Below, piece by piece: positions 56,935 through 64,000 of a stretch of 64,000 bases of DNA (position 1 is the first letter of the stretch; the number at the start of each line of letters is the position of its first letter). The DNA is from Lumnitzera littorea (lineage: Eukaryota; Streptophyta; Magnoliopsida; Myrtales; Combretaceae), in contig JAMXBB010000009.1 of NCBI GenBank assembly GCA_024138015.1, positions 92,990,712 to 93,054,711 of the forward strand, in the 5' to 3' direction. Under the pieces are notes generated by a model, which did no database searches, had not been told where the DNA came from, and was given only the letters and a program-made list of their open reading frames with translations. Made by a program: the position numbers and the translations under genes.

Positions 56935-59600
56935 ATTTAATGGAATTTTATAAGAAAAAATAAAAGAGTGGAATTCAAAAGAAGATATATTAGTTTAATA
57001 TTATAGCTATTATTGTAGCATATGCTAAATGTTTAAGAACTTTAAGGAAAATTCTATAAGAGGATTTTGTTGATATACATGAAATCTCTAGTGGTCCATA
57101 CATGATCATTAGAGATCTTAGGAGACAACACAAAGCCTATTAGTTAGTATATTTCCAAAAAAAAAAAAAAATTATGTTTAGTTATACATACTAATAGATT
57201 GGAAGTCCAAAGATTGAGGATTGTTACTTTTAGGAACCAACACTACAATGACAATAGTATAAACTCTAAGTAATGGATAATCCTCAAAATTCAAGAGCCA
57301 CATTATCAAACTCTTCACCAATAATTTTCTAATAATGTTTTAGATGGACACATATTTTTTTAAAAGGTTAATATTTACTTTAAGGTTAGGTAAAAAAAAA
57401 AAAAAACTGCAAATTAGAGATCAAACCATAAACCAAACAAAAAAATCTATTTATTTGCAAACAATTTAATTTAATTATATATAAACAGTTCATGATTTGG
57501 TTCGGGAAAGCAAATCGAATTGAACCAAACCGAGCCAAACTGATCGGTTAAACAAAAAAAAAATTATGTAGTTGTTTTATTTTTTTATTTTTTAATCTTC
57601 ATGGATTTTATCAAATTTTTCATACCTTGTTCTTCTTTATCTTATTTATAGGTCAATTATTAAAATTCAGTGAATTCTATATGAGATTTTACATTTAGAA
57701 ATTTTCCTTTCCTAAATTGTCTTTTTCTTATATATTTTCAAATTAAGGACCTGACCTTAGTGTTTTTTACGTGTCTCTTATCTCTTTTCTAGTCTTGGAT
57801 ATGTCATTTTTGTCTTCTCCTTATCACTTTTAAATGGGCAGTTCTACTTTTATCTCCCCATTGTTGCTCATTAAAACAAAGTCTCTTATCCTCATCCAAT
57901 TAAATTAGATTTGTTAAGATTTTATATAATTTTTTATTAAGTATTTTTATACACGACAAATGCATAAGAAATTAATTGGAAACATATGAAAATTTAATAG
58001 AGAAAAAAATGTTAATGGAGATAAAATTATTTAGTGAAATTGATATAAATAATTTTAATCGTGTATAGAGCTAAATCAAATTAGTTTTAATTAAGTTTGA
58101 AAAATTTACAAACCAAATCATATATATATATTCGATTTCAAAAATAAAAAATAAAGGTTATTTTAAGTTCATTTTGGTGAGGGAGATGAGTTTTGGTGGG
58201 GGGGTGGTGGTGTGGGGGTAAATCGAACTGTGCCCACCTCTACTTATTATCCTTAGAAAATGATGTTACAACTTAAGATGACTTGCAAGCTAACATAGCA
58301 CTAACAAGGCAACTAACATGATAATTATATAATAATAATAATTGGAAGAAAAGAAAATATCTAAAACTTTGAAAAGAGTTGAAAATTGAAAAAAAAAAAA
58401 AGAAAATGAAAAATAAAGTATAATCATTTTCCTACCACCTTAAGACCAAGGGATGTGTAGTGACCATTAGGGACCCTTGGCCTTGAGGGGGCTAGAAAAT
58501 TATCATACTCAGTAGTGAGTTGCAACCTACAATTGGAAGTGTATTGTGCAAATCACCCATGGCAATGGTTGCTTTTAAGATAGTAGATGGCCATCATAAC
58601 CAAAAAAATTTGGAGAAATTAAAAATAATCTTCATAAACTTTAATTTTGAAATGGATTAACCTTTTAAATTTTTAAAATGGTTTTTGATTCATTAAACTT
58701 TGATAAATTGAAAATCTAAAGAACATTTCTTTTTTTAGTTAAAAAAGTCATAATATAATCAAAATTTAGGGAATCTTAAAACGTATTTTGATAAATTAAG
58801 AAAGTATTTATATACTAAAATCAAAGTTTAAAAATATTATTCTTAACATATGGGTTGTTTTCCAATTAACTAAAGTTTAAGGAATTAAAAACTACATTTA
58901 AAATGTTCAATAAGTTAATCTATATCTAAATTAAAGTTTGGAGATATCATTTGCATTTTTCTCCCGAATTTTTTTTTTTAAAAAGGATTGTAAAATACAC
59001 TATGGTCAAAAGTCGGGTTGTGCGACACTTTAGGTTTTGACAATTTTCTTTTCTAATTTTTAGCGTAGTGGGCTGGGGTCATGTGACCCTAATAAAGTGC
59101 TAGGTTGCACGACCTATCAAATGGTGTAACCATCTTCTGTTTACCGGAAGACTCAAGTGTGGCAAACGACACCTACGGGAGTCGCACGACCGGTACTCCC
59201 TATTGATCATGACCATCCCATGGCCTTGAAAAGGCTGGAAAACGGCCGCAACTTTTTTTCTTCTTTTTTTTATGGTACTTTCCAAACCTTTTTTTTTTTC
59301 TTTTTTCAATTTCTTGCATCTCTCTCTCTCTCTTCCTGGATCCGCCCACCCCTAATTTCCTGCATTTCTTGTGTTCTATAGTATTAATTAAATAGAATTA
59401 ACTTAATTAATTGCCAATTCAAATTTTCAAAGGGCTAAGTACCTATTTTTCAAAATGTCATAAATCCTTTTGATTCATTAAATTTTTAAGTGCGACCTAC
59501 ACAATTTACCTAAATATTTTTACAATATATAAGTTATTCCTATTGATTTTGGTCAATCTGGACCTTTTTCGGCCAAACAAGTACGTCTAGGTTGGCAATG
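56935..59600. other. Intergenic DNA right of the nest
   Basis: No coding gene is supported. Around 57500-57540 and 58060-58230 there are GAACCAAACCGAGCC-like and AAATCGAACTGTGCCCACC motifs of a kind often seen in plant repeats, with a G-rich run at 58195-58218. The block 58600-58950 has recurring AAACTTTGATAAATT-like motifs. 59040-59250 is less AT-rich, with TGCGACAC, GCACGACC and TCGCACGACC motifs, and could be an LTR fragment. None is assigned to a family. Confidence 0.45.
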
Positions 59601-60029
59601 CCAATTGGCATTCCGTTTTATTATTTTCACTTATGTTTAATTTGCAGCTCATCGTGCTACCTTTAACTCGCAACCACATGCGGTTTATTAACAAGAAGGA
59701 TGAGTCCCACTAAGTGAAAAAGCAATCGTCTGAATGCGTTCCGTGATCATTATTTTTTTACCAGTGCATTTTAAAATATGCTTACAATATATGTTAAATT
59801 AGTACTTACCTTGCTTGTTTCAAGAATCACAAAGAGAGGTGCAGAGCAATTGAGTAGGAGGAGGAAAGCATCCTAGATGATTATGTGTTCAAAACGCAAC
59901 TTTGAAGACATCAATTTAATAAAGAAATGTAAAATTCTAACTTTATCCGACTTCTTCACACAGTGAAATTGAGTCTCTAAACACAATTTTATAAGCATCT
60001 TAGTCTTGTATCATTTTCTCAAAATTTCT

Positions 60030-60433
60030 ATTTTATAAGATTTATTTTTTAAAAGTGACACATTCACCACGCTCTTAATGGATAGCTCCCAAAATATACA
60101 AGTGCAGATTGGACACTGAATTCACCTATATGATCAATCGTACTTGATAAGAATTCTCATGCATGAGCGAGTAAGATGTTACATTTATCAGATTCGTTTG
60201 ACTGTCAGAAGACGTGGTAAGATAGTTTGACTGTTTATACAGGATTCGACCAAGTAATGAACTTTTCTGAAAAGGAATGAAAAGAGACACTAGCAGATCT
60301 GAGATCTCTATAGCACATGAAGCTTTCAGTGTGCACATGAATTTACACAAACAATGCATCTTTTAGTCCCAGCCAATGTGGATGATTACAGGATGAAGCA
60401 TCTAGTCTTACTGTATTCATGAGAAGAAAGCAT
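60030..60433 (-). other. Probable 3' UTR of the minus-strand gene
   Basis: Lies directly after the stop codon of the terminal exon. A minus-strand AATAAA at 60046-60041 could serve as poly(A) signal. The short frame 60126-60359 has no protein features. Confidence 0.4.
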
Positions 60434-60594
60434 CTAATCCCAACCAGTCAAGCCCCATTTATCAGCAAGGTTGTACATTACCAGCTGATCCCAGACATTA
60501 CCAAAAAGATGCTCCCCTCCGATTGCAAACGTCAAAGCCCATGAAAGTAGAAGAGCTGTAAATACCGTGAACCCAACTGCAGATCTGACAACAT
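60434..60594 (-). CDS. Terminal exon of an unidentified membrane protein gene
   Basis: The minus strand shows a good 3' splice site (TTGTGTTGTTTGTAG, AG at 60596-60595), then 53 codons to TAG 60436-60434. The sequence starts VVRSAVGFTVFTALLLSWAL, a strong hydrophobic segment that can span a membrane, and ends ..YNLADKWGLTGWD. The frame crossing the splice site (60631-60434) is longer only because the intron stays open. Codon choice and the lack of stops or low complexity differ from nearby DNA. Upstream exons should lie to the right, probably beyond the window. The C-terminus looks conserved, but I do not recognise the family. Confidence 0.5.
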
Positions 60595-61916
60595 CTACAA
60601 ACAACACAATTTTGTTAAAGCTACAGGTCAACGTAGGGCCTTTGCGACAATAAATAGCTAAAAGATTATCAGGCAGCTTGGTACTTTAGAAAGAACTTTA
60701 CATTTCCATAAATGCATTGTCTATTGCAGGTTCAGCTATTAATCAGGACATCAAAGCTGACAGCAGCAGATATATGAGCTGCTTCTGCATCAGCTTAATT
60801 TGTTAGAAAACCAATTGAGTAATAGATTAAATTTGAACTCGTATGGATGCAGATTGTCTAATGGAAGGAGAATCTTTTACATAACACAAGCATTTGCTCT
60901 TGCTAGCTAAGACATTATCAATATAGTTAATATCTTGGACATAATTTTGGTTAACCTGTGCACATCAATCCAATGGTGATATGTATCAGTAGTCGGAATG
61001 AGACATAGTAAGATTTCATCTGCATGAAGCAGATATTATTGATGACAAAATTAAAAAAGAAAATCAAAACTGAATTAAGTTAAATAATTATTAGTTGATA
61101 CCTACCTTATTCATCTTTAACTACTCAATCATTTTACATATTATGCTTTGTAATTTCATAAATCACAAGGAAAAAAAAGGAAGCAAGGTCGATTAACTTA
61201 GTTTCCTGATAAAATTCATTTGAATATAATGTTTTACATAACATTAACTTCCATCTTTGATTGTTATCGTAAGTTATCAAGAAATGAACAAGGACAATTG
61301 TGTTTCTATATAGATGTTATTTGTGTGAGAATCTGAACCACTGTTTGCACAATGCAGAAGCAAAACCTGCACATCCCATATTCAACAATGATGAAATTAA
61401 GACAATAACCTCCAGGAATCAAGCTAGGTGATCAAAAGTCATTGCATATTTTACTGAAAGGAAAAGCAACTATTCACTGCCTTGTTTTTTCTTGAATTAT
61501 AAATGTAGATTTAAAACAGTAATATCTGCCTGAAAGATCTTAGGTCCTCTATTTCAACAGCATCGTTTATGTAACCATTATGCTACTTGCAGACTTAACT
61601 TTCTCATTTCTCATCTACCCTGTAATGCATCCTATTGCTCAAAATATTTATATGATGAACAAAAGGCATGCATCGAGAGCCACATTTGTCCATGTCTCGT
61701 GAGTACATAATTAATAGAGGCTTGTCAGATACTAACTAAAACACAAACATGGCAAAAGCCAAGTAAAAGCACAGTGCAGGAAGGTACCTGATTAACATCA
61801 ACTGTTGAAAAGCGCTTTTTTCATCAACCAAAAAAGTAAATAAATAACTCCATTTCTCATTTATTTAACAATTGTCCTGAGAAGCTGTACATACTTTTGA
61901 TAAGTTGAATCTGGGG

Positions 61917-62105
61917 TTTGCATTGTTCCTTTCTTTCTTTCATTTCCCTTTTGTACACTGTAACATAATAATCTACTGCAAACAAAAATGATGACCCTTT
62001 GTTTCTGTGGTTTACATTGTTCCTTTCTTTCTTCCATTTCCCTTTTGTACACGGTAACATAATAATCTATTGCAAACAAAAATGATGACCCTTTGTTTTA
62101 CTGTG
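61917..62105. repeat. Tandem duplication, 94-bp period, two copies
   Basis: CATTGTTCCTTTCTTTCTTY starts at 61921 and 62015. The copies share TGTAACATAATAATCTA and CAAACAAAAATGATGACCC and differ at only a few bases, so the duplication is recent. Overlapping minus frames (61857-62079) merely translate it twice. Confidence 0.9.
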
Positions 62106-63639
62106 ACGGATATTAATTGTCTTAAGTGCATGTATTTCTTTTTTTACGATCCAAGCATGATTCCACACACTAATTTCTAGTCTGAATTTTTTATCATCAA
62201 CTGTATGGGAAATTTGGAATTTCAATCTCTTCATTCCGATAAATGAATACCTGAATACTCAAACCAACTTATTATACACTGGAAAAAAAAAAGAAAAAAA
62301 TAGAGCAAGAAAATGTGCTCGCCTCTCTCTAGGACTCATTTCCCATGCTCACTGCATACAAGCTGTCATCAACATACCACCATCATCCTCCTCCACTCTC
62401 CCACTCCACCTCCTACTATATCCTACACACCCTTCTACAAAGAACATCATATCCCAAATCCATGCATACAAAGCATTTCAATTACCTTAATTATTCAAAA
62501 GAACTATCAGTATGAATTACAATACTATGGATTTTCATAGGTACAGAAAATAGCTAAACAATCATTGGACACAGGATGATTGGTGAAGATCCTTCGTAAT
62601 AATGGGGTTTCTGACCCTTTTAGACTTTCCAGAGGATCAGATTGGGAGAAAGGTCAAAAATATGTTTTTAATTATCAAAGGAATATAAACTCAAAAGTAC
62701 AGCAGTGTTTCACAAGCTGATATCTAGTCTTGTACAAAATGGAAGGCTGGCACGACCATGGATTAGGAAAATCCTATACAATTCCACTTATGACTACATC
62801 TGTATAGTCCAGCTCAAACACATGGCTAAAGTCATCTTAATCAAAGTAGCATAAAGAAAGGTTGTTTTTCTTTTTTTTTACACTGAATGCATCTTGATCT
62901 CTCCTGTTTTTTGTATGGTACTCATGATGTGACCCAAGACATCAATCAGTTCTAGCTCTTTATGGATGTAACAAACTTTATATACTGAAATTATCAGCTG
63001 TAAGATTCCCACTCCTGCTCCCCACACAACAAACTACAGTAAACATGTGTAAACCAAATTCCATAATTTAAAAAAAAAAATAAAAATCACTGATTGCAGG
63101 TAGTAAACTCGAATGATGAAAGTGAAAAACAACTAAGTCAACACATTCGCTCATTACTACGTTCCATTTAACCAGCTTTTTGTTAAGCTTTGAACACTAA
63201 CCTACATAAGAGCACATGGATTTCACCACCATACCACTTGATTAGTGACTACTTCTTCAATATTAACTTAGCTTCATTCTAGACGTCAGTTCTGTACAAA
63301 TGGAACCCTAGTAATGAAAGAATACAAGCCCTCAGAGGCAATTCTCAGACAAAAAATACTTGCCCAACCAACTTAGCAACTTGGCTTCTCATTTGTGAAG
63401 GCATCTATTACATAAATATCTGCAAAGCTTAGAAATTTATTTGACATCAAGGAGTTGCCTTAATGGTTGAGATTTAGATAACAACATGATAGTTTGCATG
63501 AGGTGTGAGAAGATAGTAAAGAAAACAGCATTTTCAGAAGGAAAGACAATGGCAGACACAGGGAAAATTTCTCATTTAAGTACTCAAGTCACTAGGTCGA
63601 TAAGACGACACAATACTAAGCTCATGCTCAAGCTCACCT

Positions 63640-63960
63640 GAGGTGGTGAGTAGTGAGTATGAGCTCAACCTGATGAGGCTAAAATTATTTTCATATAGCA
63701 AATTTTGATTCTTTTTGAAATCAATTAAATTTAATAAGCCCAAATTCAGCTCAATTAGCGCTGCAAGCTTGAGCTTACCTCAAAGCTGCACTGGATGAGC
63801 AAGGGCTCAGATCAATGAGAGGCTCATTTCTATATTTAGATAGTGAAGGTCAAAATTCCTTTCAACTTGATTAAACTTGATGAGCGCAAGTCCAGCTCAA
63901 TTCCAATTGTTACACAATAAGCAGGAACTCATCTCAACAAATCATTTATTTTTGTATAGC
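63640..63960. repeat. Degenerate AGCTCA-rich repeat, ~145-bp period
   Basis: CCAGCTCAATT-like blocks near 63745 and 63890, each preceded by AATTAAATTTAATAAGC or GATTAAACTTGATGAGC, suggest two to three diverged units. The sequence continues past the window. Confidence 0.45.
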
Positions 63961-64000
63961 TAAAGCTAATCCCTTTTGAACTTGACTGAACTCTATTTTT

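Larger units (their letters stand above)
60600..64000 (-). other. Intron or upstream region of the minus-strand gene
   Basis: No further exon could be fixed. The sequence lacks retroelement motifs and differs in texture from the left part of the window, as expected for low-copy genic DNA. It contains a tandem duplication (61917-62105) and degenerate repeats at the right end. Confidence 0.35.

Noticed and set aside
61857..62079. Two minus-strand frames with repeated KREMKERKEQCK motif
   Set aside because: They translate the 94-bp tandem duplication twice and have no other support.
1..64000. tRNA, rRNA or other structured RNA genes
   Set aside because: I found no A/B-box pair or cloverleaf. 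tRNA-like matches are only retrotransposon primer-binding sites.

Overview
The window looks like repeat-rich nuclear DNA from a flowering plant. It is AT-rich, has no operon-like gene packing, and at least five LTR-retrotransposon families and a Tourist-like MITE can be read in it. I cannot name the species. No intact cellular gene is visible. The only host-gene candidate is a terminal exon at 60434-60594 on the minus strand.

The main result is a nested stack of mobile elements, built from LTR pairs, target-site duplications, primer-binding sites, polypurine tracts and coding frames that stop at one insertion edge and resume at the other. Element H is an old minus-strand Ty3/gypsy element spanning 6603-56926. 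It was hit three times: by a 427-bp MITE in integrase (7695-8121), by element A in reverse transcriptase (9917-22801, duplication GGTAA), and by element B near the start of gag (24730-55585, duplication CTTCT/CTTTT). A and B are plus-strand Tat-type Ty3/gypsy elements with similar primer-binding sites. B was later interrupted by element C, a minus-strand Ty1/copia element of SIRE type (33416-48655). C was in turn interrupted by element D, a roughly 5-kb solo LTR (36449-41440, duplication GTGAT). The depth is therefore H > B > C > D, with A and the MITE as separate hits in H.

Region by region: 1-1274 is AT-rich DNA with nothing recognised. 1275-3330 is a decayed minus-strand Ty3/gypsy remnant (G). 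3912-4330 is a fold-back repeat. 4390-5204 holds an unidentified decayed coding remnant. 5300-6594 is AT-rich. 6603-56926 is the nested stack. 56935-59600 is intergenic DNA. 60030-64000 is probably the 3' end and introns of a minus-strand gene.

Element A carries no recognisable pol. Its internal region holds a short gag-like frame and four consecutive minisatellite arrays with periods of about 47/94, 40, 86 and 89 bp. All four seem to carry a short GCYY-loop-RRGC hairpin core. Element B has the full Tat layout: ORF1, gag, protease, a possible pro/RT intron acceptor, RT, RNase H, a second RNase H-like domain, integrase, a 35-bp array, and a hairpin next to the polypurine tract. Its frames decay mostly by substitution, with many TAG stops and loss of catalytic acidic residues. 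That is what deamination of methylated cytosine would give. All coding calls here are for inactive copies.
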